Positions 1-9,141 are shown, numbered from the stretch's first letter. The stretch: 64,000 bases of DNA from Hymenobacter volaticus (GCF_022921055.1 NZ_CP095061.1:154001-218000); one strand, 5' to 3'. The notes: generated by a model from the letters alone, not told the origin. Program-made: numbers and translations.

Positions 1-45
1 CAAGCATCCTATAAATGCCAGAACCAATTTCGTTTTATAAAACAT
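1..45 (-). CDS. Possible N-terminus of a gene cut by the window edge
   Basis: Reading leftwards from an ATG at 45 there are 15 open codons to the window edge (MFYKTKLVLAFIGCL), with lysines followed by a hydrophobic stretch and a cysteine, as in the start of a lipoprotein or signal peptide. Too little is visible to name it. A near-perfect palindrome (65-80) lies about 20 bases upstream. Confidence 0.35.
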   Translation of the reverse strand, partial: MFYKTKLVLAFIGCL

Positions 46-64
46 AGTGTATCCTTGATAAATG

Positions 65-80
65 GGTAGGTAAACCTACC
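65..80. promoter_or_regulatory. Palindrome GGTAGGT-AA-ACCTACC
   Basis: Two 7-base arms in inverted orientation around a 2-base centre, upstream of the possible gene that leaves the window at the left edge. The size and symmetry suit a dimeric repressor operator, but there is no independent support. Confidence 0.2.
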
Positions 81-227
81 ATTTCCAGTATACACTCAAG
101 CCTTTGCTTGCAAAAAAACTATTTGAAAACTAGACAATTAAACAGCACAATAGAATGCTGAATCCTGGGTTCAAAACCGGCTTTGTAAGCTGATTGCAGG
201 GCTTTATTATGCTGAAAATCTGACTTT

Positions 228-1196
228 TCAGTTTCTCCAACGGCCCACAGCCCGGGGGCGGCCCGTTGAGATTTCCTCGTTTGATTCGCCTTCGGGTACT
301 TCGCGGGTTTCAATGCGCACGGCGTGTGCTTTGGGTTGCACTTTCTGACCGAAGGCATCGGCGAACTCCTGCGTAAACTCTGCACCGAAGAAAATAATGA
401 GCGACGAGTAGTTCACCCACAGCAGCAGCACGATAGCCGAGCCAGCCGCACCGAAGGCCGAACCAGGATTGGACTGAGCAATGTAGAAGGCAATCAAATA
501 CTTGCCTACCAAAAATAGCAGGGCCGTAATGAATGCCCCAACGCCTACATCGCGCCAGCGAATGATGGCGTCGGGCAAAAAGCGGTAGATCAGTGCGAAC
601 AGCAGCGACGTGATAAAGAGCGAAAGCGCGAAGTCAACGAAGTGAATCAGAATAATGGTGACTTCTGGTAAGAGCCGTTGCAGATAGTCGGTGAAGGAAC
701 TGAGGACGGCACTAATAACGAAGGAAATAAGGAGTAAAAGCGCTACACTTAAAATAAGACCGAAGGAAAGGAGCCGGTCTCGAATGAATTGCCAGATTCC
801 GCTCCGGGGTTTCACGCGCAGATTCCAGATGTCGTTGATGCTTTCTTGCAGCGTAACGAAAAAGGTGGTGGCTGCGAAAATAAGCGTGCCGATTCCGATA
901 ATGGACGCAATGCCGCTTTTCTGCTGCTTGGTAAACTCAGCAATGGAGTCCTGCAGAAATTTAGCTGAATCGGCGCCTACAAGGCCTTTCATCTGCCCGT
1001 ACACCTGCCCCGTTATGGCTTCGGCACCAAACACTGAACTGGCCACCGTGATGACGATAAGCAGCAGGGGTGGCAGCGAGAAAATAGTGTAGTAGGAGAG
1101 GGCTGCGGCATGGCGAAACGAGTTGTTGGATATAAACTCACTGCCCGTTGCCTTGAGCGTATTGATGATGTCGGAGAAGCGGTAGTGCGTGGCCAT
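228..1196 (-). CDS. YihY/BrkB family inner-membrane protein
   Basis: A 322-residue polytopic membrane protein of the YihY/virulence factor BrkB family (formerly called ribonuclease BN). The N-terminal part has the family's typical segment (HAAALSYYTIFSLPPLL, about residues 29-45), and roughly six hydrophobic segments follow up to about residue 270. The tail is short, charged and probably cytoplasmic. Length is normal for the family. The molecular function is unsettled; some members have been proposed as transporters. It stands alone: the upstream neighbour at 1343 is divergent. The family call is secure, the activity is not. Confidence 0.88.
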   Translation of the reverse strand: MATHYRFSDIINTLKATGSEFISNNSFRHAAALSYYTIFSLPPLLLIVITVASSVFGAEAITGQVYGQMKGLVGADSAKFLQDSIAEFTKQQKSGIASIIGIGTLIFAATTFFVTLQESINDIWNLRVKPRSGIWQFIRDRLLSFGLILSVALLLLISFVISAVLSSFTDYLQRLLPEVTIILIHFVDFALSLFITSLLFALIYRFLPDAIIRWRDVGVGAFITALLFLVGKYLIAFYIAQSNPGSAFGAAGSAIVLLLWVNYSSLIIFFGAEFTQEFADAFGQKVQPKAHAVRIETREVPEGESNEEISTGRPRAVGRWRN

Positions 1197-1342
1197 AAAG
1201 CAAGTGATTCAGAAGAGTCGCTTCGACTAGTACGGTCTTACGGCCCTGACGTTCGATGCAGCAAATCAAACAGTAGACGTTTGCGCAGATCAGTTGAGCG
1301 TATTAGTTAGGACCAGAGGATATTTTTTCTTTGTTTTAGACT

Positions 1343-2191
1343 ATGAACGTCCTCCATATCACCCGTCGGCTAGCTGCGCTGTGGCCGGCCTTGTTGCTTG
1401 GTAGCCTAATGGCTTGCAACTCCTCCACCAACGAGAAACCTGCCGCTACGGGCACGGCGGAGACGCCCACTGCCGACAGCACGGCTTCGTATCCAGCCGC
1501 CGAAGGTTTCGACAAAGCGGGCTCTGACGAACGAGCGCAAGCCCTCGCCGACCAAGTGATGCGCCAGATGGGTGGTTACTCGGCCTGGCAGCAAACTCGG
1601 CTGTTAGGTTGGGATTTCCTCGATGGTTCTTATCAGTTATGGGACAAGAAAACCGGCGACTTTCATTGGCAGAAAGACAGCCTAGTGGCCAACTATAATC
1701 TGAACACCAAGCAGGGCCACGCCTACCGCGACGGTAAGGATATTTCCGACACCGAAGAAGGCAAGAAGCTGCTCGACAAGATGTACCCGATTTGGGTGAA
1801 TAACTCGTGGTGGCTGCTAATGCCTTTCAAACTCAAGGATTCGGGTGTCACGCTCACCTACAAAGGCCCTGGCAAACTAATGGATGGCACCACGCCGGCC
1901 GAGGTGCTGAACATGACCTTTAAGAACGTCGGTGTTACGCCCGACAATAAATACGAAGTCCTCGTCAACCCCCAAACTAAGTTGGTGGAGGAGTGGGCCT
2001 ACTACCCGAAAGCCACCGACGCGCAACCGGCTTTCCGCCGCCGCTGGTCGGAGTACAAACAGTATGGTCCGCTGAAGCTCGCCACCGACCGCACCGATGG
2101 TAAAGACGGCCGCCGCCTGGACCACGTGTATGCCAGCACCGATGTGCCCGCCGGCCTCATGGACAGCAAAACACCTGTAACTAAGTTGTAG
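1343..2191 (+). CDS. Putative lipoprotein, DUF6503-like
   Basis: A 282-residue exported protein. Residues 1-25 form a lipoprotein signal with a lipobox ending at the cysteine of SLMACNSS, followed by a Ser/Thr/Ala-rich linker (about 27-55). The folded part holds many Trp and Tyr residues in strand-like segments (YSAWQQTRLLGWDF, GDFHWQKDS, NSWWLLMPFKLKDSG), which resembles Bacteroidota outer-membrane lipoprotein-sorting-like folds such as DUF6503. No catalytic motif is visible. A TTTTCTTTG stretch about a dozen bases before the ATG looks like a degenerate -7 box. A long hairpin follows the gene (2217-2276). The family name is a guess from the pattern; the lipoprotein call is firmer. Confidence 0.7.
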   Translation: MNVLHITRRLAALWPALLLGSLMACNSSTNEKPAATGTAETPTADSTASYPAAEGFDKAGSDERAQALADQVMRQMGGYSAWQQTRLLGWDFLDGSYQLWDKKTGDFHWQKDSLVANYNLNTKQGHAYRDGKDISDTEEGKKLLDKMYPIWVNNSWWLLMPFKLKDSGVTLTYKGPGKLMDGTTPAEVLNMTFKNVGVTPDNKYEVLVNPQTKLVEEWAYYPKATDAQPAFRRRWSEYKQYGPLKLATDRTDGKDGRRLDHVYASTDVPAGLMDSKTPVTKL

Positions 2192-2216
2192 CAACTACTG
2201 CTGTACTCTGTACTAA

Positions 2217-2276
2217 AGCAACGAGAGGAATCAAGCTAGTAGTTTTCAAGAGCTAGCTTAGATTCCTCTCGTTGCT
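2217..2276. terminator. Long hairpin after the 1343 gene
   Basis: AGCAACGAGAGGAATC (2217-2232) pairs perfectly with 2261-2276, and the stem continues inwards through AGCTAG/CTAGCT. It lies between convergent genes (1343 forward, 2343 reverse) and can serve as terminator for both, although there is no strong T-run. Confidence 0.7.
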
Positions 2277-2342
2277 TATAGTGCGGAGCGTAGAGTGTAG
2301 TAGGAATACGCTTTCCATCTGAGGCTAGGGTCTACCAACTAC

Positions 2343-3095
2343 CTATGGTTTGTCGGGGCTTTGGCGGTGTTTGTTGAATTCCCAGGTGAGTGTTTCGATG
2401 GGCGCTTCGCGCAGGGCCTTAGCTAGTTCGGCGTCATCTTTGAATTGGAGCTGATGCAATAGGCTGGCTTCCACGCTCACCGTGAACTGCTTTTCCTGAA
2501 AAGGCCAAGGATGTACCGTAAGCGGGCCACCATCTACGGGGCGCATCACGTCGTAGCGTTGGCCGTCCATGCCCGTGTAAATTTCGAGGGCGCGGCTCAT
2601 TTCGGGTAGCTCGTGACGGCAAAGAATGAGGCTGAGCCGGTCGCACCAATGCATGAGGTCGTAGGCTTGTTGGGCTTCGGCTCGTTGGAGGTGCAGCTGC
2701 TTGATCCAGTTTTTCTGATCGGCTTGCTGCTCGTCGAGAAAGGTATCAATGGTTTTGTTTTGACCCCGCAGGCTTTCGTAGAGCTTGCTCACATGCATGC
2801 TGGTAAGCAAGCTACGCCAGCGGCCCTGAAAGCGAGCCGCGTGGAGTACGCCCTGGGCCTGCTCTAAGGCAAATTCCTTCATCGTAAAATTGGCGGGGGC
2901 GCCAGCGGGCGTCAGGCCGTAGTGGCCGTCCCAGTCGCGTTGTTCGTCGTCGTGTTGGGCTATGGCCGAAAGGATGCCCACCCATCGGTCGGAAGGGCCG
3001 AAGGGTTGCCAATGCCACGCTAGCTGAGCGGCTAACTGGCCATGCGCCTGCTGGTAGATAATCTGCCAGCCATCGGCGGTATAGTTTACGATCAT
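2343..3095 (-). CDS. DUF3891 family protein
   Basis: A 250-residue soluble protein with the typical DUF3891 opening (MIVNYTADGWQIIYQQAHGQ) and an early HWQPFG...W(V)GILSAIAQHDDEQRDWDG segment rich in His, Trp and Asp, followed by helical stretches and an HWCDRLSLILCRHELP segment near residue 150. The conserved His/Asp/Glu residues could hold a metal, which is inference. No signal peptide. Length is normal for the family, whose function is unknown. It stands alone on this strand, convergent with the 1343 lipoprotein. Confidence 0.8.
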   Translation of the reverse strand: MIVNYTADGWQIIYQQAHGQLAAQLAWHWQPFGPSDRWVGILSAIAQHDDEQRDWDGHYGLTPAGAPANFTMKEFALEQAQGVLHAARFQGRWRSLLTSMHVSKLYESLRGQNKTIDTFLDEQQADQKNWIKQLHLQRAEAQQAYDLMHWCDRLSLILCRHELPEMSRALEIYTGMDGQRYDVMRPVDGGPLTVHPWPFQEKQFTVSVEASLLHQLQFKDDAELAKALREAPIETLTWEFNKHRQSPDKP

Positions 3096-3192
3096 GAGTT
3101 GCGGAGCCAGAGCCGATTATAAGCCAGGTTCTCGCACAGGAACGTAGGGGAAACGCAGAGGTTTGTCGGGAAAGCAGATTCCAATAGGAAAT

Positions 3193-3224
3193 AAAAAAGC
3201 CCTGCCGGTTTGGGCAAGGCTTTT
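3193..3224 (-). terminator. Terminator of the threonine dehydrogenase gene
   Basis: Read on the minus strand, AAAAGCCTTGCC, a short loop and GGCAGGGCTTTTTT form a GC-rich stem ending in a T-run, 20-50 bases after the stop codon of the gene at 3244-4251. Confidence 0.8.
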
Positions 3225-3243
3225 CACAGGCAACAAACGAAAC

Positions 3244-4251
3244 TTAAGCTACGTGAATGGCTTCGGCCACGGGCTGGCGCAGGCGTAAGTGCAGCAGCAT
3301 GTCGTCGGTCATTTTGTTTAAATCGAACTGCGGCTGCCAGCCCCAATCCTTGCGAGCTTGCGCATCGTCGATGCTAGCGGGCCAAGAATCGGCAATCTGC
3401 TGGCGCGAATCGGGCTGGTAGCTGATGTGAAAATCGGGGTAGTGGCGGCGGATGCTAGTGGCCACTTCTTCGGGCGAAAAGCTCATGGCGCCGAGGTTGT
3501 AGCTTGAGCGCACCGTGAGGCCGTCGGCGGGGGCGTGCATCAAGTCGAGCGTGGCTTGCAGGGCGTCGGGCATGTACATCATCGGCAGGTAAGTGTCTGC
3601 CTTCAGGAAGCACTCGTAAGGCTGACCGGCCACAGCTTTGTGGTAGATATCGACGGCGTAGTCGGTGGTGCCACCGCCGGGTAGGCTCTTGTAGCCAATG
3701 AGGCCAGGGTAGCGCAGACTGCGCACATCGAGTTTGTGTTTGCGGAAGTACCACTCGCACCACTGTTCGCCGGCCAACTTGCTGATGCCATACACCGTGT
3801 TGGGATTCATTACCGTTAGCTGCGGCGTGTTGTGGCGGGGCGTATCGGGGCCAAATACCGCAATGGACGAAGGCCAGTACACTTGCTGCACGCCAAGGTC
3901 GATGGCCGCATCAAGCACATTAAACAAGCCATCCATATTCAACTGCCAGCCGAATTTCGGGTTCTTCTCGGCCGTGGCCGACAGTAGCGCTGCCAAATGG
4001 TACACCTGCTTGGGCTTGTAGTGCCGGATTACGTCTTCTAACCGCGGTTTGTCGAGCACATCGAGCAGCTCGAAAGGGCCGGCTTGCTGCACTTCGTCGT
4101 TTTTGGGCTCCCGCACATCGGCAGCCACTACGTTGGAAGCGCCATACAGCTGGCGTAGTTCGTGAGTCAGCTCCAGCCCTAGTTGGCCGCCGGCTCCAAT
4201 AACGAGAATAGTATCAGCAGCGGTAGCGGCGGTGCGAGACGTGGTTTCCAT
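3244..4251 (-). CDS. tdh: L-threonine 3-dehydrogenase, SDR/epimerase type
   Basis: A 335-residue extended short-chain dehydrogenase. It has the NAD-binding GAGGQLG motif (residues 19-25), an acidic end to beta2 (ADV), and the catalytic YGISK motif near residue 152. This is the Bacteroidota type of threonine dehydrogenase, related to UDP-galactose epimerase and unlike the zinc enzyme of E. coli. It oxidises threonine to 2-amino-3-ketobutyrate, which Kbl then cleaves; a kbl gene lies 1.5 kb away on the other strand, which supports this role over a sugar epimerase. The ATG at 4251 is preferred over the upstream ATG at 4320 because a TAnnTTTG box lies at 4301-4308, between the two. Confidence 0.85.
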   Translation of the reverse strand: METTSRTAATAADTILVIGAGGQLGLELTHELRQLYGASNVVAADVREPKNDEVQQAGPFELLDVLDKPRLEDVIRHYKPKQVYHLAALLSATAEKNPKFGWQLNMDGLFNVLDAAIDLGVQQVYWPSSIAVFGPDTPRHNTPQLTVMNPNTVYGISKLAGEQWCEWYFRKHKLDVRSLRYPGLIGYKSLPGGGTTDYAVDIYHKAVAGQPYECFLKADTYLPMMYMPDALQATLDLMHAPADGLTVRSSYNLGAMSFSPEEVATSIRRHYPDFHISYQPDSRQQIADSWPASIDDAQARKDWGWQPQFDLNKMTDDMLLHLRLRQPVAEAIHVA

Positions 4252-4300
4252 GCAAACAAGTTCAGGGACGGATGGGGAATACAGATGGGGAATCAGGCCG

Positions 4301-4308
4301 CAAAGATA
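4301..4308 (-). promoter_or_regulatory. Bacteroidota -7 box (TATCTTTG) for tdh
   Basis: Exact match to TAnnTTTG on the minus strand, which would give a leader of about 45 bases before the ATG at 4251. It decides the start of tdh. No clear -33 TTTG was picked out. Confidence 0.6.
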
Positions 4309-4352
4309 ACGGGCTGTCATGGTTTGGTCGTTGGGCTGTTAGCCACTTCACG

Positions 4353-4366
4353 GAACTGAACAGTTC
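4353..4366. promoter_or_regulatory. Palindrome GAACTG-AA-CAGTTC in the tdh/patatin divergent gap
   Basis: Six-base inverted arms around AA, about 45 bases upstream of the tdh -7 box and 209 bases before the patatin ATG. It could be an operator serving one or both divergent genes. There is no matching known consensus. Confidence 0.25.
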
Positions 4367-4574
4367 AATCTTAGTTGCATACATCGCCTAGACGATCATC
4401 TCAATAAAAAGCTCGATTTACTGGTAAGATTCGCATCAGGCGAGTAAGGTTGACGGCTCTAGAGTAGCCTAACGCAACTTTCGTCGTTCTCTGGATATCC
4501 TATCTTTAAGCAGGTATCCAGCTGGCTGGAAAACGCTCTTCTTTAAGCAATACGTTTTAATAGTGGTGCGGTGT

Positions 4575-5663
4575 ATGCGTTTTTCTGTGCTGTTTTTTCT
4601 GTTAATCGGCGGGGTGCGTACGGCGCTGGCCCAACCAGCCCAACCCGTATATCGAAACCTGGTGATGGAAGGAGGCGGCATCCGCGGCATTGCCTACGGG
4701 GGCGCATTAGCTGAGCTGGAAAAGCAAGGCGTGCTAGCGGGCATTAAGCGAGTAGGAGGCACGTCGGCCGGCGCGATACAAGCGGCACTGCTGGCCGTGG
4801 GCTACGCACCCGCCGAAATCATTGAGGTAGTCAACAACACGCCGGTGCAGCGCCTCAACGATGGCCGACTTATTTTCTTCGGCGGCAGCACGCGGCTCGT
4901 GAAGCAATACGGCTGGTACCGCGGCGACCAATTCACGAAATACCTAAGCGAACTGGTGGCCCGCAAAACCGCAAATCCCGACCTCACGCTAGGTCAACTT
5001 CACGCCCTCGCCGAGCAGCAGCCCATGCGTTACCGCGACCTGTACACTACGGGCACCAACCTCACTACGCAGCGCACGCAGGTGTTCAGCTACGAAACCC
5101 ACCCCGATCTGCGCGTAGCCGACGCTGTTCGTATCAGCATGAGTATTCCGCTGTACTTCCGCGCTGTGCTGCTCGACAAGCAAGGCCACGTGGTGCGCCA
5201 ACCCGCCAAAGGCCAGGAAGTGGACATATTAGTGGACGGCGGCTTGCTAGCTAACTACCCAATTTACCTCTTCGACCACCCGCGCTACCTGTCGCCAAGT
5301 GTTGCTCCGGTTGCCAATCGTACAGCTTCCGCACCTGGAGCAGCCACCCAAGAAGCGCGCAACTTCAATCCTGAAACCCTGGGCTTGCGCCTCGACCGCG
5401 CTGAGCAGCTTTCCTACGACGCGCAGCCGGGCGGCCGGCAACAACTGGCCCCCTACGCCATCCAGGATTTCGGCTCTTATGTGGGCGCCCTCTACAACGT
5501 CGCCATCGAAAACCTGAACCCCGCCCACCCCGAAGACTGGACTCGCACCGTCAGCATCAGCACCCTTGGCTTCAGCCCGAAAATCAAGCGCATTTCCGTT
5601 GAGCAGAAGCAGCAACTTGTGGCCAGCGGCCAAGCAGGAGTCCAGGCGTTTTTCGGAAGATAG
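4575..5663 (+). CDS. Patatin-like phospholipase, exported
   Basis: A 362-residue patatin-family lipid acyl hydrolase. Residues 1-20 are a signal peptide (MRFSVLFFLLIGGVRTALAQ). The oxyanion motif GGGIRG is at 33-38, the nucleophile Ser64 sits in GTSAG, and the catalytic Asp is in VDGGLLANYPI near residue 224, so the Ser-Asp dyad is complete. The signal peptide puts it in the periplasm or at the envelope, where it would hydrolyse acyl esters of phospholipids. ATG at 4575 was chosen over GTG at 4563 because the signal peptide then starts normally. It lies between tdh and kbl without an obvious pathway link. A second patatin lies on the far side of kbl. Confidence 0.88.
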   Translation: MRFSVLFFLLIGGVRTALAQPAQPVYRNLVMEGGGIRGIAYGGALAELEKQGVLAGIKRVGGTSAGAIQAALLAVGYAPAEIIEVVNNTPVQRLNDGRLIFFGGSTRLVKQYGWYRGDQFTKYLSELVARKTANPDLTLGQLHALAEQQPMRYRDLYTTGTNLTTQRTQVFSYETHPDLRVADAVRISMSIPLYFRAVLLDKQGHVVRQPAKGQEVDILVDGGLLANYPIYLFDHPRYLSPSVAPVANRTASAPGAATQEARNFNPETLGLRLDRAEQLSYDAQPGGRQQLAPYAIQDFGSYVGALYNVAIENLNPAHPEDWTRTVSISTLGFSPKIKRISVEQKQQLVASGQAGVQAFFGR

Positions 5664-5694
5664 GTTACTTCGGCCACCGGCAACCCTAGTCCCG

Positions 5695-5702
5695 TATCTT
5701 TG
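5695..5702 (+). promoter_or_regulatory. Bacteroidota -7 box (TATCTTTG) for kbl
   Basis: Exact TAnnTTTG match ending 30 bases before the kbl ATG at 5733. It lies downstream of the patatin stop, so kbl can be transcribed on its own. It also argues against the TTG at 5700 as the start. Confidence 0.6.
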
Positions 5703-5732
5703 TTGTCAAGTACCACCTTACCACGTTATTTC

Positions 5733-6979
5733 ATGTATACCACCCTCCAGCCCGACCTCGAGAAGCAGCTTCAGGATATCAAAGACGCCGGTCTTTACAA
5801 GAAGGAACGCGTTATTACCTCACCGCAGGGTGCGGAAATCAAGACAGAAGAGGGAGGCGAAGTGCTGAACTTCTGCGCCAACAACTACCTCGGCCTTTCC
5901 TCGCACCCCGAAGTAATTAAGGCGGCGAAAGAAGCCATTGACACGCACGGCTACGGCATGTCGTCGGTGCGCTTCATTTGCGGCACGCAAGACATTCATA
6001 AGCAGCTAGAACAAAAGCTGGCCGAGTTCCTAGGCACCGAGGATACCATCCTCTACGCCGCGGCCTTCGATGCCAACGGGGAGTGTTCGAGCCGCTCTTC
6101 AACGAGCAGGACGCCATCATCTCCGACTCGCTCAACCACGCTAGCATCATCGACGGGGTACGGCTTTGCAAGGCCCAGCGCTACCGCTACGCCCACAACG
6201 ACATGGCCGACTTGGAAAAGCAGCTCCAAGATGCCCAAACCAAAGGCGCCCGTCACCGCATCATCGTCACCGACGGCTCGTTTAGCATGGACGGCACCAT
6301 CGCGCAACTCGATAAGATTTGCGACCTCGCCGATAAGTATCAGGCCCTAGTGATGATAGACGAATGCCACTCAATGGGCTTCCTCGGCAAAACCGGCCGC
6401 GGCACCCACGAGTACCGTAACGTGCTCGGCCGCGTCGACATCATTACGGGTACGCTCGGCAAGGCCTTGGGCGGCGCGATGGGCGGCTTTACTTCGGGCC
6501 GCAAGGAAGTGATTGAGATGCTGCGGCAGCGCAGCCGGCCCTACTTGTTCTCCAACACGTTGGCTCCGGCCATCGTGGGCGCTTCGCTCCGGGTGCTAGA
6601 ACTCCTAACCGAAAGCACCACTCTCCGCGACCGGCTAGAAGAGAACACCAAGTACTTCCGCCAGAAAATGACGGAAGCTGGCTTCGACATCAAGCCCGGC
6701 GAGCACCCTATTGTGCCCGTCATGCTCTACGATGCCAAGCTCAGCCAGGAGTATGCCGCCAAGATGCTGGAGAAGGGTATCTACGTAGTGGGTTTCTACT
6801 ACCCCGTGGTGCCGCAGGGCCAGGCCCGCATCCGAGTGCAACTCAGCGCTGCCCACACCCGCGAACATCTCGACAAGGCCATCAACGCCTTCATCGAAGT
6901 CGGCCAAGAACTAGGCACGCTCAAGGACCGCTCTGCCGCCAAATCGGAAGCCGGCCAGGTGGTTATCAACACTCCCTGA
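5733..6979 (+). CDS. kbl: 2-amino-3-ketobutyrate CoA ligase (glycine C-acetyltransferase), frame interrupted
   Basis: A pyridoxal-phosphate enzyme of the alpha-oxoamine synthase family that splits 2-amino-3-ketobutyrate with CoA into glycine and acetyl-CoA. Frame 1 covers the N-terminus ([30 protein letters not shown]) up to YAAAFDANG; the rest continues in another frame from [21 protein letters not shown], with the PLP-lysine segment [14 protein letters not shown]. The break is at the four-G run 6078-6081: one more G would restore DANGGVFEPLF and give a 415-residue protein of normal length. Sequence on both sides is intact, so a base-calling error is more likely than a dead gene. It works with the threonine dehydrogenase at 3244-4251. 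Confidence 0.9.
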
Positions 6980-7009
6980 GGAACATAGCTGTACAGTAAG
7001 CAGCTTCAC

Positions 7010-7072
7010 ACACAAGCAAGGCCCGAGTTACCACGTACAAAATAGTAGTGGTAGCTCGGGCCTTGCTTGTGT
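7010..7072. terminator. 25-bp stem terminator between kbl and the second patatin
   Basis: 7010-7034 pairs with 7048-7072 over 25 positions with one G-T pair, around a 13-base loop. The genes on the two sides converge (kbl forward, patatin reverse), so it probably acts in both directions. Confidence 0.8.
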
Positions 7073-7090
7073 ACCGGTAACTCAGGTATG

Positions 7091-8587
7091 CTACGTGGCC
7101 GGCGAATCGTGGAGGTACTTTGGGCGGCCGCAGGGCCAGTCTAACTCCACACCTATAGCCTTCTTGGTTAAAGCGGTACGCTTCTGTGGGCTTGCTTGCA
7201 GCTCCATCTCGTTCAGTTGCTGCGACTGTTTTATTAATTCGGCTTTAGCGGAGCGTAACTGCTTGTATGGTTCCCACTTGAACTTGCGCAGGAAGTTGAC
7301 CGAACCTCGTATTCCAATGGCAAACAGCTCCTGCTTTTTGGCTTCAGGCATGCTGAAATCCAGCCAGTTGTATTTTTCCACATCGAGGCAATGGACGAGG
7401 TGGCTGTAGTCAGGGTTCCGTTGGATGAAGTCGAAATCGTATTGGGTGCGCGTGGCATCAAACATGGCGCCAAGCGTTTGGAGGAAGGTGTCGGTGTCTT
7501 GCGGCTTGTTGCGGTCGATGCCCAGCTTGACCCCAAACGTGGGAGCTTCCGGCACCCTCTCGCTGTTATGAAACAAGTCGATGGGGAAGTTGGACATGAT
7601 GCCACCGTCCATAAAAACCGCAGTTTCGGGCACCTTGGCACCCACGTAACCGAAGCCGTGCCACGTAGCCAAGTATTTATCGGAGGCACCAGGTTCCGAT
7701 CCCGGCAGGTTATGAATGCGGTAGGGTTCGAAGAAGAACGGCACCGACATGGAAGCCCGCACCAACTCCGATGGCGATACCTGTTTCCAGTCGGCCCAAT
7801 ACAGCGGGGCCATTTCCGGAAATATTGCTTTGGTTTGGGTGGTAATATCGGCGGCCACTATAGCCAAGCGGCACAAGTCGTCGGGGGCGTAGGGCTCGGT
7901 TGCCACGCTGCCATTGGGTTGCTGTATGCGCCGTTTGAGACCACCAGCCGGCACCTCGCGTCGGCGCTGGATCAGGGTTTCGATGGTATGCGTTTCAGCT
8001 TTTACCAGTAGGTTGTGCAGCCACTGCTGAAATTCAAGGCCTGGGTGCAGTCCTTGTCGGTCGCGGAAGTTGTCAATCACCTGTAGGCCATCGTTTATCA
8101 CAGCCGCAATGTCGAGCTTGTTGCGCAGCCAAGCCCCGAGCCCTTTATGGGTTTCGGCGCGGTTGAGCAACGTTTTGGTGAAGTCCTTAGCGTCTTCGTC
8201 GCCGTCCACGAACTCATAGAAGTCTTGGTGGGCCAGGATGTCGAGCAGCTGCTGCCCGGCCGCTTCGTGCCGCGGTTTCAAGCCCGCCAGCAACATCGTT
8301 ACAATAGCCCCGGCCGAGGTGCCGCCTAGGCGCAAAAACCGGATTCCAGCTGTTTCGAGCCCATACACATAGCCCGCTAGCGCAATGCCTAGCATGCCGC
8401 CACCTTCCAGCACGAAGTCCACATACTGGTTGCCGGCGTCGTCTACTATGTCGGAAATACGCCAATCAGGGTCCATGCGCAGGGCTTGTAGTTCCTGTAG
8501 CGCATCTTGGACTGTTCCTTGGCTAATGAACGGATTTGGCGAGGCTGCTACCTCCGGTTCTGCAATGAGAGTAGATTGAGTGGACAT
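7091..8587 (-). CDS. Large patatin-like phospholipase, cytoplasmic
   Basis: A 498-residue patatin-family hydrolase. Residues 60-67 carry the oxyanion loop (LEGGGMLG), Ser91 is the nucleophile in GGTSAGA, and the catalytic Asp is in VFMDGGIMSNFPIDLF about two thirds along. Between them lies a long helical insert of about 200 residues (DFYEFVDGDEDAKDFTK..., GLQVIDNFRDRQGLHPG...) that the smaller patatin lacks. No signal peptide, so it probably acts in the cytoplasm or on the inner membrane. ATG at 8587 is preferred over 8677 because the extra N-terminal 30 residues look like translated leader. It is not closely related to the patatin at 4575, so this is not a simple duplication. Confidence 0.88.
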   Translation of the reverse strand: MSTQSTLIAEPEVAASPNPFISQGTVQDALQELQALRMDPDWRISDIVDDAGNQYVDFVLEGGGMLGIALAGYVYGLETAGIRFLRLGGTSAGAIVTMLLAGLKPRHEAAGQQLLDILAHQDFYEFVDGDEDAKDFTKTLLNRAETHKGLGAWLRNKLDIAAVINDGLQVIDNFRDRQGLHPGLEFQQWLHNLLVKAETHTIETLIQRRREVPAGGLKRRIQQPNGSVATEPYAPDDLCRLAIVAADITTQTKAIFPEMAPLYWADWKQVSPSELVRASMSVPFFFEPYRIHNLPGSEPGASDKYLATWHGFGYVGAKVPETAVFMDGGIMSNFPIDLFHNSERVPEAPTFGVKLGIDRNKPQDTDTFLQTLGAMFDATRTQYDFDFIQRNPDYSHLVHCLDVEKYNWLDFSMPEAKKQELFAIGIRGSVNFLRKFKWEPYKQLRSAKAELIKQSQQLNEMELQASPQKRTALTKKAIGVELDWPCGRPKYLHDSPAT

Positions 8588-9141
8588 CGGGAAAGGAATA
8601 AAGGGTAGGATATCGATAGTGGTTGCACAACTCCGCTTAAAAAGCACTAGTTGTATTTGCAAATAGCTAACAAGCAACTGGTTGTATTGAAGTCCGTGTT
8701 GCTATGCTAAGCAATAGCTGCTGCATTCGAGCTAAGTAATGCCAGATGAAAGCATTGCAAGAAGGGGTGGAGCGTTTGCCTTGTGGGCAGAGCTATTTGC
8801 TGATAACTACACAGAGTCAACTTCACTACGCCGCTCGATAAAGCGGCAATAATCAGCGCACGGTGCGTTGCGCCGAGGAGCGGTAGGGCGGGCTAGCCAT
8901 CAGTGATTGGCAACTGATGTATTAAATTTATTGAATATAAGATAATAGTCAAACAATCAACTTGATTAGTTCAAGTTTTGCCAGCTACTGCCGCAAGTAT
9001 TCACCTATAGGTAGCCCCCGGTACAGTGCTTGCCACTACCATACATTGGTGCTTTGTAATGGAATTGCACGGGTCTTCTGCACTAGCTCCGAGAGAGTGA
9101 AAAGAAACCTGACTCTAAAATTAAAAGGCTCGAGCTGAAGG
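8588..9141. other. 554-bp gap between patatin and cdaA
   Basis: No supported gene. The first 150 bases hold the patatin leader. An inverted repeat, CATCAGT-8-ACTGATG, lies at 8898-8919, followed by an AT-rich stretch (about 8920-8980). Nothing else is recognisable. Confidence 0.5.

Noticed and set aside
160..185. T-loop-like GGTTCAAAACC as part of a tRNA
   Set aside because: No matching acceptor, D or anticodon arms upstream.
6060..6100. Programmed frameshift in kbl
   Set aside because: No slippery heptamer, and five unrelated genes show the same kind of G/C-run loss, so an error is simpler.
4575..8587. The two patatin genes as a tandem duplication
   Set aside because: They differ in length, export signal and the large central insert, and lie on opposite strands; only the catalytic motifs are shared.
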